Below are positions 29,042 to 41,085 of a stretch of DNA of 64,000 bases, piece after piece. Numbering within the stretch: the stretch's first letter is position 1; every line of letters starts with the position of its first letter. The stretch spans positions 36,001 through 100,000 of the forward strand of contig JAXCGZ010020852.1 of NCBI GenBank assembly GCA_037179515.1, given 5' to 3'. The position numbers were made by a program, and so were the translations under genes. The notes beneath the pieces were generated by a model. That model had not been told where the DNA came from. It ran no database searches and saw only the letters and a list, made by a program, of their open reading frames with translations. The DNA is from Halocaridina rubra. Lineage: Eukaryota > Arthropoda > Malacostraca > Decapoda > Atyidae.

Positions 29042-29800
29042 ATTTTGCAAGGTCCCAACATACGCTCTGTCGAGCTAAGTTATCACAGATTCACATTCAA
29101 CTTAAAAAAAAAGAAGAAAATTTGATATTTAAATTTGGTGTACAAACTGAATGTTTTGTCTAAAGAGTGTTGCATTCTAAACAACGATAAGAAACCAAGC
29201 TTTTTTCCGTTAGTTATTGACTTTCATTGTATGAGGTTGATCAGCATAAAATCAATGAGCATTTTTTTTTTTTATCAATATGAATTCGTGAAGCAACTAG
29301 TTGGCACATCAAATATTTTCGTAAAAGCTCTTTAATATTTTCTTCCCGACGTGTAGTTAGGGTAGCATATGTTTGGAAAGGATACTGCATCAAAATAATC
29401 CTTCGTATCTGCCATTTATTTTTTCAAATTAGATTACTAGCTTATAACCTTACATATTTAGTTCTTTTAGAATAAATTTGATTGAATTTGACATTTTGTG
29501 AGAATATAGATACTGATGTGTCATGGTTATAGCCTCTGATCCTCTCCATGACATCCTCTTCAAGAATATCATCTGGAGCATTAATAACTTAAAATAAATA
29601 AGATGTACTTCCAGTCCTTCCTGAAAGTCCTGCTTAATTTTTACAGGTTATATTACTTTATTATTTCATAACCAACATGATTTATAGAAAACATTTACAT
29701 AATCACTGTTCTCATGAATGTTGTTAATAGGATATTTCTATACATTGAGAAAGAGAGAGAGGGTTAGTAAATTATACCATATCATATTTACAGTACTGAT
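29042..29800. other. unique AT-rich stretch
   Basis: No gene, RNA or repeat is recognised here. Confidence 0.5.
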
Positions 29801-29802
29801 AA

Positions 29803-29943
29803 CAAAGGCGTCCTGTGAAGTTAAAAAATGTACACTTACTTGGAGTCAATACAGTAATGTAACCATTACTTTAATGACTCCAAGTAAGTGTACATATTTT
29901 AACAGACAACTCGTCAGACTACAACTTAATAGGATGCCTTTGT
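29803..29943. repeat. nested hairpin
   Basis: Inner arms 29821-29859 and 29864-29904 pair through TGTACACTTACTTGGAGTCA. Outer short arms (AAAGGCGTCCT / AGGATGCCTTT) enclose them. Confidence 0.85.
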
Positions 29944-29994
29944 CACGGCGCCATATATTATAACAGCAGCAAACACGGCTGTTCTGTATTCGTA

Positions 29995-30275
29995 TTTAGC
30001 AAGTTAATGGCTTTATTTATTTATTCTTTTATATGCAATTGGTTATACTGAAAAATAATTTTGGATTTAAAAAGAAAAAATACTAAGCACATAGCTGTAA
30101 ATACGATTTTATTTACACTCGAATGAACAGCTAGCAGCACAGCTGTATTTGCATTTATCATGTTTATGGCTCTATTTATTTAGTTTTTTATATACAGTTG
30201 ATTATATTGAAAAATTATATTAAATTTAAAAAGAAAAAATACCAAACACATAGCTGTAAATACGATTTTATTCGA
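29995..30275. repeat. tandem duplication, period about 170 bp
   Basis: ATGGCT(T/C)TATTTATTTA, AAAGAAAAAATAC and ACATAGCTGTAAATACGATT occur twice at matching spacing. Confidence 0.85.
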
Positions 30276-30289
30276 AATAGTATGTTGAG

Positions 30290-31037
30290 CGTAGAGTAAG
30301 AAATAGGCATCATGTGGCATTAGGAGATGGAGAAGAACAACTCTCAGTTTATCCCCAACCGCCATATTGTGTTTAGGGCTCTTGTCTGCTCTCCTATTGT
30401 GTTCGCTCGTTACTGAGTTTACTATGCCTCCCAATCGTGTTAGTGATAATTCTTATGGCAGTGCCCCTAGAAAAGAAAAGCCATCACCATGTAAATTAAA
30501 ACTGAAGTGGTAAATCGTGCTGAAAAGGGAGAAACTTCTGTGAACATTGGCCGCAGTCTTGGGTTTGCCCTTATGACTGTGGCCACGATCATCAAACCAC
30601 ATGAGTAAAAGTAAGCACAGTTTTTTATAACTCTTTATATTTATAAGTGTAGTTTTATTATACAGTATCTTACAATGAGAACTTACAGTATAGTATTTTT
30701 TCTATAGATTATGTACTGTACTGGATGCTCCTTTGCCTCTCCAGACTCACCTGCCCCAGTCTCCTCAGCACTTGCCTCTCCAATATCTGTGTCTTACAAT
30801 GAGAAAACTTTATTTCAATATATAAATATAAATTTTAAAGGTAAGCAATACTCTTAAGATTAGTTTTGGTATTTTTTACCATAGATTATGAACATAGAGG
30901 TTTTTCCAATATTTTAAATGATTTATTTTCAATATAGGTTGGAGGACCTAGGTTCGAATTTAGGTGAATTCCTACTTACGTCGAAATCAAGTTTAAGTCA
31001 CCTGTCATGAATGGAATCCTGCCATTTAACAAGGACT

Positions 31038-31038
<1 letters not shown>
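30290..31038 (+). mobile_element. Tigger-like relic A
   Basis: It keeps a 5' UTR, a transposase start (PPNRVSDNSYGSAPRKEK, then NIGRSLGFALMTVATII), and jumps to a 3' region ending AATCCTGCCATTTAACAAGG. The catalytic core is absent. The left terminal repeat is not recognisable. Confidence 0.7.

Positions 31039-31126
<88 letters not shown>
31039..31126. repeat. (TA)n
   Basis: About 44 units between the two Tigger relics. Confidence 0.95.
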
Positions 31127-31130
<4 letters not shown>

Positions 31131-31139
31131 CAAATAAGC

Positions 31140-32363
31140 ACATTACCGTATGGAAAAACATGAAAAATTTTTACCCTGACCGGGACTTGAAGTTTAAAGA
31201 GCTTTTGGAATCTCATGGCGAGAAGTTATTTGTTGAGGACCTCATTCAGCTAGAGAAGCAGATGGTTAAAGATGATGAAGAACTACCAACCCCAGAGCCC
31301 TAGATATTCACAACCAGTTAATTGGAAGAAACGTTTGCCCTGGTAGAGGAAGTGTTGGCAGAGCTCGAGGCTCAGGACCCCAACGTTGCCAAGTACACTA
31401 AGGTCGAGAGAGGGATCAATGATGCCATGTGGTGTTACAAGGAAATATATGAAGAGAAGAAGATGGGATCCTTCCAGACTTGCCTCGACGAAGTTTTTGC
31501 GAAAGTAGAGCCCCCACCAATGGATCCTGCCCCTTTACTTCAGGTGCCTATACATCTATAGACAAACCTGTCCTAGTACCACCATCTTCTGCTGTGTATT
31601 CTTTTGCCACCCCAGACTCACCTACCCCAGCCTCCTCAGTACCTACCTCTCCAGCTTCCTCCTCTTTATAAGCCTGTCTCTCCCTCGCTTGCAATGCTCC
31701 TTCCAGTGTGCGAGCAGACCACACGAGTAAAGGTAAGCAATATTGTACTGTATACTGCACTGTACTGTACTATATTGTAATTTTACTATTCTCATGGGAA
31801 GGCCGCTACTATTCTACACCACCCCGCCTGCTGCTGAGGAAGGCTCAGGCAGACGAAGGAGGGAGTGCCGGTGCAGGCTGTCCGCTGTGCACGCCCAAAT
31901 AAAAGTGCCCTGTGGGGCGGGCACAATATCAAAGAATAGCCACACCGTATTCCCTGCGTGTCGTAAAAGGCGACTAAAAGTGGACGCAGCGGGGGGACTG
32001 GGAATCCCCCCCCCTTGTATCAACCTCCTGCGAGACGTCAAAGAAGAAGGGGAGTAGAGGGGAGACTAACTTCTCCCCAGTTTTCCTTCCTTGATGTCGG
32101 CTACCCCCCAATTTAAGGGGGAAACAGCCAAGGTATATGTATGTATGTTTTAGATTACACAAGTAAAAGTAAGCAAACCTGTTATATTTAGTTTTACTAT
32201 TTTTATGTCTTAGATTATTTTTCTTTGTTTTAGAGTAGTTATTTTTAACATTGGTTGGGGGACCTACTGTAGCTTTGAATTTTGGTGTTTTCCAACTTAC
32301 ATCGAAATCCGACTAAAGTTAGCTGTCAGGAACGGAATCCTGACGTTAAATGAGGACCCCCTG
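31140..32363 (+). pseudogene. Tigger-like relic B, transposase C terminus and 3' end
   Basis: It encodes LKFKELLESHGEKLFVEDLI, then after a stop LVEEVLAELEAQDPNVAKYT, the acidic tail found C-terminal to Tigger catalytic domains. The right end (GAGGACCCCCTG then TA) is a good terminal repeat. The 3' region CCAGACTCACCTRCCCCAG is shared with relic A. A SINE3 copy is inserted within it. Confidence 0.8.
31800..32150 (+). mobile_element. SINE3, longest copy
   Basis: In order: CCTGCGTGTCGTAAAAGGCG, GGGACTGGGAATCCCCCC, CTCCTGCGAGACG, CTTGATGTCGGCTACCCCCC, hairpin partner AAGGGGGAAACAGCC and (TATG)n tail. It defines the family orientation. It sits inside a Tigger relic, so it is younger than that element. 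The 5' boundary is approximate. Confidence 0.8.
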
Positions 32364-32364
32364 T

Positions 32365-33315
32365 ATATATTATTGAAGGGTCGAGAAAAGTTAAAAGAAT
32401 GCCCAGTAACCCATAATTTTTATAACAAGTGCTAATAATGTTTAATTGCTGATGAAATTGCCCTCACATTTTTGTTGCATTCGTGCAAGCATACATGCCT
32501 AAATGATTATTTTATTGTTGTATAAAACATGGGTAATAAGTACTCCCCCCCCTGATACAAATATGTAAAAGATTTAAAAGTGAGTTTAAATCTTGTTTCC
32601 CAGAATAAAACTTGTGTTGATATTAGGGAAGGATGTTTATCAGAACTCAGCTGCCAATACTAATAGTGATGCCTTTTTTTTATTTTTTTTTTATTAGATA
32701 TGCTACTGCTCTTGTTAATGCTGATAGTTTTGTTGCAGAGTTTAGTGATAACGTTACATATTTATTTATATTTCTCTCAGAAATAGCATTGTTGCCTTTA
32801 TTGAAGCCTAAATTTGTGAATCTACTACTCCATCTTTGACCTCAGGCACTTAATATAGTAATGCTGTGGCCTAGCTTTCTCAGTTAATATGCGTTATTAC
32901 GTGAAGGTTGCTAATATCCTCACTTATAGAGGTTCTGGCAAAGCATTGTTATGCAATCATCTCTGGAATTTAAAGGACCTCTTGGGTGCTAGACAAGTTT
33001 CAAGATGGTTTTGAAATTTCTGTCATTATACTGAAATAGTTTCAATTTTTTATTTTTTTATTGGGTTCTCTTTGTCTTCATTTTTAGTTTAGTTTGTTGT
33101 TATAAATTCTAAATTAGCAATACAGTATATGTTGATAGTGTTTTCAGAATGTTTAATTGCTGATGTTGCTCTTATTCTACTGATATAGGTGTGCATGAGA
33201 GCTATTGTTCCTCATTTTTTTAGCATGAGATTTGGAAGATATTGTACCACAATTGAATGATTAGATTTAGATGTCTATTTACTTAGCTGTCTAAGTTGGC
33301 AGGGACTAGCAGTTG
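32365..33315. other. unique AT-rich stretch
   Basis: No gene-like feature is seen. Confidence 0.5.
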
Positions 33316-33332
33316 ACTTTTGTCAAACATTG

Positions 33333-33526
33333 TTCCGGTTTTACGTCACGGAATCCCTTTTCTTCCAAGGGCTAGGACAGTTGCCTTCTTGCGAAGGACT
33401 TGCTTTGGCAAATGTAATCGTTACCCTGAGTGCATGCCTTTGCTAATCTCAGACTGTGACGGGGTGCGAACCCTCGACCTGACGCCTCAAAGTCACGGAC
33501 ACTACTGCTTGAGTAACGGTGATTAC
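33333..33526 (-). mobile_element. SINE1, full length
   Basis: Flanks GACTTTTGTCAAACATTG (33315-33332) and GATTTTTGTCAAACACTG (33527-33544) form the target-site duplication. Confidence 0.93.
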
Positions 33527-33546
33527 GATTTTTGTCAAACACTGCA

Positions 33547-33624
33547 GTTTGCAGACACTTAATATTCACCAGCAATGTTTGACTTTTGGCAAACATTGCT
33601 GGTGAATATTAAGTGTCTGCAAAC
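33547..33624. repeat. perfect 34-bp-arm hairpin
   Basis: Arms 33547-33580 and 33591-33624 are exact reverse complements around a 10-bp loop. The outer sequence overlaps the target-site duplication of the adjacent SINE1. Confidence 0.93.
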
Positions 33625-33659
33625 CGGAATGGGAATTAGAGCGGAGCTTAACCTACGTG

Positions 33660-33703
33660 TTAAGTGTCTCGTGTGGTAGTGCTCTACCACTCGGGACACT
33701 TAA
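33660..33703. repeat. short hairpin
   Basis: TTAAGTGTCTCGTGTGGTAG is inverted after a three-base loop with two mismatches. The TTAAGTGTCT stem is also part of the preceding hairpin. Confidence 0.85.
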
Positions 33704-34071
33704 TTCTACATTTTGTTATATTTTATACTTTTTCTCATTTTTAAATAGAGGCTTGTGTTATTTTCCTTTCTTCTGCTATCATTGGAGGTCAGTATTTCAG
33801 TTTTGAATATTTGTAAGCATTTGATTTTTTTTTTCTGACTTCTTGTTATTGGAAGAAAGTGAACGGCAAAATGGGTATCTGCCATTAGAATTTTTGTTTT
33901 ATTGATGAGCTCATATTCAAATCCGAATATCTTTGGAGTTGCTAAAAAGATGGGAATACTTTAAATTTTTTTTATAGCATATGGCTATGTATCTTTCTCC
34001 ACCATTAAATGGTAAATACAATCATCCTTTTGTTTTATTTTTTTTTCAAATATATCCTCTTATAGTGTCTC

Positions 34072-34270
34072 TGCCTTGGAAACCACTACTCAGGTAACAT
34101 TTTAGCTTTTGCATTCTTAAGAGTGCCAAGAAACATACTGTATGATGAAACTTTATTGCAAAAGCCAAGTAGCGTCAAGTTTTGCAATAAATTCTCATCA
34201 TACAGTATGTTCTTGGCACTCTTAGGAATGCAAAAGTTCAAATGTTACCTGAGTAGTGGTTTCCAAGGCA
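34072..34270. repeat. hairpin, arms about 92 bp
   Basis: TGCCTTGGAAACCACTACTC at the left is inverted at the right end, and symmetry holds inward to GCAAAA/TTTTGC with a 15-bp loop and few mismatches. Confidence 0.9.
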
Positions 34271-34379
34271 AAGACTTGAAGTTACTTGGTTTGGGGCATT
34301 TTCTCCAATGTTCACACTTCTCTGTCATATTTTTTGTAGAGGTGGGTTTTGTAGGATTTCTTGTATAACTTTTTGCAGG

Positions 34380-35920
34380 ATGTAAGGTAAGCTCAGAAAT
34401 GTTGGCTTACTTAAGTTATTACCTCTGTATCGTATATTCCTACTTTTGTATCGTCTTGTGAATTGGCTTGTTTTGATGTACGTCTTGTATAACCTGTTGG
34501 AGGGTGTAAGAACAATAAATTAGGAGTGTTGGGGTATTTATTACCTATGGTCTGTGAAATGGTTGCTTTTCATAAAGAATTGTAAAAATGACCCTTTTGT
34601 ATAACACTCATTCTTCCTCGACATGTGAGGATCAGTACCTAGCTCTAACCAAAGGGATTCTAAACTTGATTCATCAAAGTGGTACAGACATCTTTGCACA
34701 AATGTCTCATAAATGATAAAGAGGAGACTAATATTATGCTTTGTGTGGTAGATCATTATAACTCAGCAGGCAAAGTTAAGTACTCCATTAGTTTTTTGAC
34801 AACACTGATAGGATACTGCAATCACGGAGATATATTTTACAACAAAATAGTTCCTTTTGTTGAGAGAGAGAGAAAGAAGAACCATGTTATCTTGTTTTAA
34901 CTTTTGTTAAATTATTTATAATTAATTTTAGTAATAATTTGGAAATATTGAATATGTAAGAGAGAGAGAGAGAGAGCTTTATGTGGGGGTCACGTTGCAA
35001 ACAGTGTCTGCACCTGTTACTTTTTTGAGGGGGAAGGTAATTTACCCTCCCTCCTGGACTTCACTTCCTTCTATCCCAAATGTTTGCCTACCGTACATGG
35101 GTGTTTCATGTATGATTCCTGTCCGTTTAGCTCCTTTCGTTTATGTACAGTGTATATATAGTATATTTATTTATTTATATTTTTATATTTATTATGTTTT
35201 TGTTGTTTATTTGTTAATATTTGTGTGTATCTTTTCCCTACATATTTTTTTTTTATCATGCTTTTTTGCTTAACTATATTTTATTTCGCCGATATTTTTC
35301 CGTTTTTTTGTGTGTGTGATACTCTTGCAAGTGATGTCCTGCCTCCATATTTTATTTTGTCGTTTTAGGCTTATTAGTTCATAGTTTTTAAAGCCAAACT
35401 TCGCCGTTGTTTTTCCCATTTAACGTGGTCTATACCATTCATTTTTTTATTTCTATTCCTTGTCCATTTTACGCTTTTTTTTTAAATTTTATACGAAATA
35501 TATTTGATGTCTTTCTCTTAAATCCCAATTATTTCAAATTCTTCATCCCTACTCGGAGCTTCTTGGGTCATATTCCATCTGTTTTATCATGCAGAAGATC
35601 CTTCTTCATCCGTACCTCCCATTCACTCTCCCATCCCTTCCCCCCGCTTACCCCCTTAACTCCCCCTCCTCCCTTCCCACCACTTCCCACCTCGTAATCC
35701 GCCACCACCACCTCCTCTACCCAGGTGGGTGCAATCAGAATGGAATTGATGGGGAGGTTACAAGTACATCCTGCAATGTCATATTGTCTGTTGCATACGT
35801 ACATACTTATGCGCACATTCACACGCGTGCGCGCAAGCACTCTTGGAGTTGCTACTAGTATAAAATTTGCATTATTAGGGGACTTGGAGCTACAAGTATT
35901 ACTCCTTTTGATTAAAGCAT

Positions 35921-35923
<3 letters not shown>
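34380..35923. other. unique stretch, T-rich on the plus strand
   Basis: It contains T-rich runs at 35150-35540 and a C-rich run at 35610-35710. No exon or RNA gene is supported. Confidence 0.45.

Positions 35924-35999
<76 letters not shown>
35924..35999. repeat. (TC)n
   Basis: 38 units. Confidence 0.95.
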
Positions 36000-36002
<3 letters not shown>

Positions 36003-36182
36003 ATAGATGGAGATAAGGAAGCTTTCCAGCTTGTTTAAGATGAACTTCTTGCCGCATATTCAGTTACGGTATTTACATGCGCTGGTTAGTCGATTTGCGC
36101 AGGGGGTTTTGCGTACATGATTGTCAGAATAATTATAACCTTTATTATTGTTGTTGTTAATAATAGTAATACTACTACTAAT

Positions 36183-36416
<234 letters not shown>

Positions 36417-36516
36417 CCCTACCCTGAACTTGGTGCTGAAAAGAGAAATCATAATCCCTTAAGAATACCCAAAGGAAATTAAATAAACTTGCAATATAAT
36501 TAGGTACTTGGATAAG

Positions 36517-36521
<5 letters not shown>

Positions 36522-36587
<66 letters not shown>
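36522..36587. repeat. (GA)n
   Basis: About 32 units with one GG interruption. Confidence 0.95.
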
Positions 36588-36589
<2 letters not shown>

Positions 36590-36672
36590 CAATTTATTAA
36601 TATAAATGACCAAGAATATAATAATATTGTTGTGACTCATAATTAATGTATATTTTTTTTTACTCTTTTCAG

Positions 36673-36734
36673 GTGAGTGTTGACTTCCGAATTTCTTGAA
36701 ATCTCGAGTGGGCTGTTTTTATTTAGTCAGCCAG
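36673..36734 (+). other. candidate non-coding exon
   Basis: An acceptor-like TTTTTTTTACTCTTTTCAG precedes, and CAG|GTAAGAAAG follows, framing 62 bases. All three frames contain stops, so it could only be a UTR or non-coding exon. Confidence 0.2.
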
Positions 36735-36874
36735 GTAAGAAAGGCTTTTTAAGGCTTAATTAAAATGCAGTGTTTTCTCGTAACCCATATTTTTTCCCTG
36801 AAAAAAATTCCACAATCTCAGATTAAGCCAAACTTACCTGAAATATTGGACCGTTATATGTGTCGCAATTAAGC

Positions 36875-37130
36875 CCCCTTTTCGGGGGTTGGACACACAT
36901 AGTGGATCTTGGGAATAAAGGCTGGACACCCATCCTAACGCCCACGAACTGTGATATTCGCTTCCCCTCTCACGCCCTCTACCACTGAGCTAGTTTCGCA
37001 GTAACAGAGTGGTTAGAGCACTCTACTTGTAAGATGGAAGACCCTCGATCAATCCCACCGTGGGACGTTGGGAAGGGCATCCAGCCTCAGTTTCTTAGCT
37101 GTAACCTGTGTTCACAAAACGTCAAAATAG
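36875..37130. mobile_element. two tRNA-like SINE heads, head to head
   Basis: Minus strand from about 36995: TAGCTCAGTGGTAGAGGGCG then GGATGGGTGTCCAGCC. Plus strand from about 36999: ACAGAGTGGTTAGAGCACTC, TTGTAAG, CCTCGATCAATCCCACC then GAAGGGCATCCAGCC. Both share the (T/C)ATCCAGCC-type body. Confidence 0.65.
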
Positions 37131-37362
37131 GGTAGTTATTGGCTCTGTATTCTGTACTTATCATGAATTAAGGTCGTTTCGGTGACCAATAATGTCGGGA
37201 TGCTGATGGTGTGTGTAGGTTCTTCTGGTGGTATTATCACTAAACTAGAATGGTTGGAAATATATATTGGTGTTTTCTTATGTGTATATGTTTGTATAGT
37301 TGTTTGAGTGATTATAATTGCATATTTGTTTGCGTTGTGTACTTGTTGGTTTATATGTTAAA

Positions 37363-37500
<138 letters not shown>

Positions 37501-37795
37501 AATGCAATTATTGTTTTTTTTAGTTTGGGTTCAGAAGAAAATTAATTTTGGAGATATTTGACATTATGATAGAGTCTGGCAGGAAATCCTTGTGAAATTA
37601 CAAGCATGAAGATGTAGAACTTGATATGAAAATATCATATCTTGATATGAAAATATCATATCTTAAGATTATGCATATATGAATTCTTGTCTGAAAACCT
37701 TGTAATGGTTCTGGTTCTCTGTAGCGTTTCTGCTTATATTGGCTCGTCTAAAGACATTCAAGACAAAAAATGAGAAAACGAAAATGCGAGTCTTG

Positions 37796-38129
37796 GGCCC
37801 GATTTCTTAAACAGTGTAAACCTAGGATACCATATTGTTAGTTAGCTAGACACACAAATGGATTTCATAAACGCATCTGACGCGGTTCTGTGTATGGCTA
37901 GGATCCCTGCCCGATTTCTCTAAACAGTGTAAACCTAGGATACCATATTGTTAGTTAGCCAGACACACAAATGGATTTCATAAACGCATCTGACGCGGTT
38001 CTGTGTATGGCTAGGATCCCTGCCCGATTTCTTAAACAGTGTAAACCTAGGATACCATATTGTTAGCTAGAGAGAACAAATGGATTTCATAAACGCATCT
38101 GACGCGGTTCTGTGTATGGTTACGATCCC
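37796..38129 (+). mobile_element. foldback family, three tandem half-arms
   Basis: Direct units at 37796-37908, 37909-38021 and 38022-38129 each start GCCCGATTTCT and end GGCTAGGATCCCT or a variant. None has an inverted partner. Confidence 0.93.
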
Positions 38130-38600
38130 AATTATTCATGTGGTCCCACCAATTTTTGTAGATTAATTTTTCGTTTTCCCGGCGTCTCATAGCTATTTAT
38201 AGATTAGAAGAAACATATATATACTCTCCTAATATTGTGTGTCACAGTTGTGGGTGCGTTTGACCATTTTTGGGTTCCAGTCCCTGCCCAAGGGCGCGGT
38301 AGACGAACATGCCCTTTGGATAGCGTAATGCCGGGTGGGGCACTCAAAGAAAGTGAAAGTGGGAGAATGGAGGAGGAACCTGCTGGTCTGGTTTGGAAAG
38401 GAGAGTAAGGGAGGTTAGCGGGTGGGGAGTGGAAGGGGTTTTGAAATGATTGTAATGAAGGAGAAAATATAAGAAATCGGTGATAATTAGAAGAATGAGT
38501 GTAAAAAAAAGAGGAAGAATAATAAGATAAAACGAGGAAGAATGAGAATTAGGATGAAATGAGGAAGAGAAAAAAATATAAAGAGAACTAATAATAATAC
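38130..38600. other. unassigned stretch
   Basis: A tRNA-like block may lie at 38245-38340 (GGGTTCCAGTCCCTGCCC). From 38345 on the plus strand is purine-rich. Confidence 0.35.
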
Positions 38601-38605
38601 AAAAC

Positions 38606-38608
<3 letters not shown>

Positions 38609-38649
<41 letters not shown>

Positions 38650-38665
38650 TAATAATAATAATAAT
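38609..38665. repeat. (ATA)n
   Basis: Trinucleotide array forming the tail of the adjacent minus-strand SINE2. Confidence 0.92.
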
Positions 38666-38780
38666 AAACCTTTATTTCCATTACAATACAATGGGTATTC
38701 GTCAGCCGGGGTAAGCCCCAACCCCCCACTGTGGTGACCAACCACAGCAGTACCTGCCAGGAAACAGCTTAAACTCTCGA
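38666..38780 (-). mobile_element. SINE2, 5'-truncated
   Basis: Body and tail only. On the minus strand it ends GAATACCCATTGTATTG, GGAAATAAAGG and (TTA)n, the LINE-like 3' end. Confidence 0.88.
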
Positions 38781-39290
38781 CGAGATTCAAGAAGAAAGAA
38801 GAGAACATGAAAATAATGAGAAAAAAGAAGAATGAGAGGAGAGAATATGGATTAGAAGAATATTAAAAAAAGTAATTAGAAGAGAGAACAAGAAAGATCA
38901 GAAGAAAGATGATGTACATGTGGAAAAAATGGGAAAGGTTGAGGAGGAGAATCTAGAGAAAATGAGTTGTATAAATGCAAAAAGAAGAAAAAAGAAAAGA
39001 AAAAGAAAATAGTTGTATAGAGAAAATTAACAATAACAGGAATTAGAAAGAAAAGAGAATTAGAGAGAAGAAGAAAGAAAGGTTTGGGATTAGAGACAGT
39101 CCAACACACAGTCAGTAATGACACATGAAAAGTTATTTCGTGGGATGTGGGAATGGGTAGGGAGGAGGATGTAGTAGGAGGAGAAGAAGGACTGCTTGAA
39201 TGAATGGAAGTCTTGGAGGAGGAAGGGGAGGAGGCAGTTGGAAGAGGAGGAGAAATCGAAAGAATGCCTCACCCTCATACCATTCGTACT
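38781..39290. repeat. purine-rich low-complexity DNA
   Basis: GAAGAA and GAGGAG-type words dominate the plus strand with few pyrimidines; no fixed unit. Confidence 0.7.
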
Positions 39291-39587
39291 CTCCCTTTTC
39301 CTTTGGCTGTACTTGTGTAAATATTGAGTAATTTGTTGGCTTGCATCACTTAAAAATAATTTTCTAGTCCTAATTAAAAATGCAATGTCAGCTTTTGAAT
39401 TCTTAAATGCTTTTTACAGACAATTATTCTCTATATATCTTGAATTTTAGCCCTTGAAAGCCATAGCTGATCTGCTAACGATGATACTAATGTCTTATGT
39501 ACAGTGATTTAACCCTTCTCACTTTGTTAGAAAACGATTCCTGCAAATTGTCTCGTATTTCAAATTATTTTTTCTGCCATTTCTTGG

Positions 39588-39853
<266 letters not shown>

Positions 39854-40056
39854 TTGGAAGTAAAATTTGGGACTTATTAGGTGTGTACGACGTAGTACTA
39901 CAGGCATGACTGCACAGACAAATCGTCGTTATATGTTCTTGAAAGATTATTAAAACGTGTGTTACTCCTGGGATTTTTTGTGTGTGATAGAAAATAGCGG
40001 TCTATAGATATTTATTGTAATGAAAATGCTGATGTGATGGGGATGACTAACGGATA

Positions 40057-40315
40057 CTCCTTCTTCTTCTTCTTCTTCTTCTTCTTCTTCTTCTTCTTCT
40101 TCTTCTTCTTCTTCTTCTTCATCTTCTTCTTCTTCTTCTTCTTCTTCTTCTTCTTTATACTTCTTCTTCTACTTGAATACTTCTTCTTTCTTCAACCTTT
40201 GTTCTTTTTCCTCTTCTCTTTCCTCAAGGAAACGGGTTTCCGGTATCCAGGTTTCCGGCAGAGGTCCCGCCAAGGCCTGTTTTCGGTCTCTTTTTGTAAT
40301 TTCCTTAATATTTTG

Positions 40316-40346
<31 letters not shown>

Positions 40347-40572
40347 CTTCTTCTTCTTCTTCTTCTTCTTCTCCTCCTCCTCCTCTTCCTCCTCCTCCTC
40401 CTCCTCCTCCTCCTCCTCTTCTCCTCCTCCTCCTCCTCCTCCTCCTCCTCCTCCTCCTCCTCCTCCTCCTCCTCCTCCTCCTCCTCCTCTTCTTCTTTTT
40501 CTTCTTCTTCTTCTTCTTCTTCTTCTTCTTCTTCTTCTTCTTCTTCTTCTTCTTCTTCTTCTTCTTCTTCTT
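40057..40572. repeat. (TTC)n/(TCC)n pyrimidine tracts
   Basis: (TTC)n at 40057-40157, unique spacer 40158-40316, then (TTC)n, (TCC)n and (TTC)n from 40317 to 40572. The second tract is an almost unbroken 255-base pyrimidine strand. Long open frames here encode only homopolymers. Confidence 0.95.
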
Positions 40573-40636
40573 GTATTTTATATATATTTGCCTCATTCTC
40601 CCGTGTAAGGGGGTGACCGAACCAAAGAAGTGGAAT

Positions 40637-40700
40637 AATAATAATAATAATGATTATTATTATTATTATTATTATAATTATTATTATTATTATTATTATA

Positions 40701-40733
<33 letters not shown>

Positions 40734-40734
40734 G
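40637..40734. repeat. (TTA)n
   Basis: Imperfect trinucleotide array. Confidence 0.9.
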
Positions 40735-40971
40735 GGTTGTTAAATTTGCGGCCCCGAAAGTTTTTTTTTTTAAAGAAAGAAGTGAAATTAATAATTTTGT
40801 CTTGAGTATTCCGGAAGTACTGTTCACTTTTCCGTACAAAAAATTATCTTGGTCATTACCTCTGTTGTTCTTAATGGTTTGTTTATTTTTTTGTACTGGA
40901 TAATGTGAGGTTGTCTGTATGTATGACTGTATATACGATTTTATGTAGGTATGACTGTGTATGAATATATA

Positions 40972-41072
<101 letters not shown>

Positions 41073-41085
41073 ACTGTGTTATGGA

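Noticed and set aside
31160..31200. TACCCTGACCGGGACTTGAA, similar to the tRNA-like head at 13073
   Set aside because: It continues in frame with the Tigger C-terminal sequence, and similarity is limited to about 20 bases.
40034..40903. 289-codon open frame
   Set aside because: It is made of poly-Phe, poly-Ser, poly-Leu and poly-Pro from (TTC)n/(TCC)n and (TTA)n arrays; no domain or splice logic.
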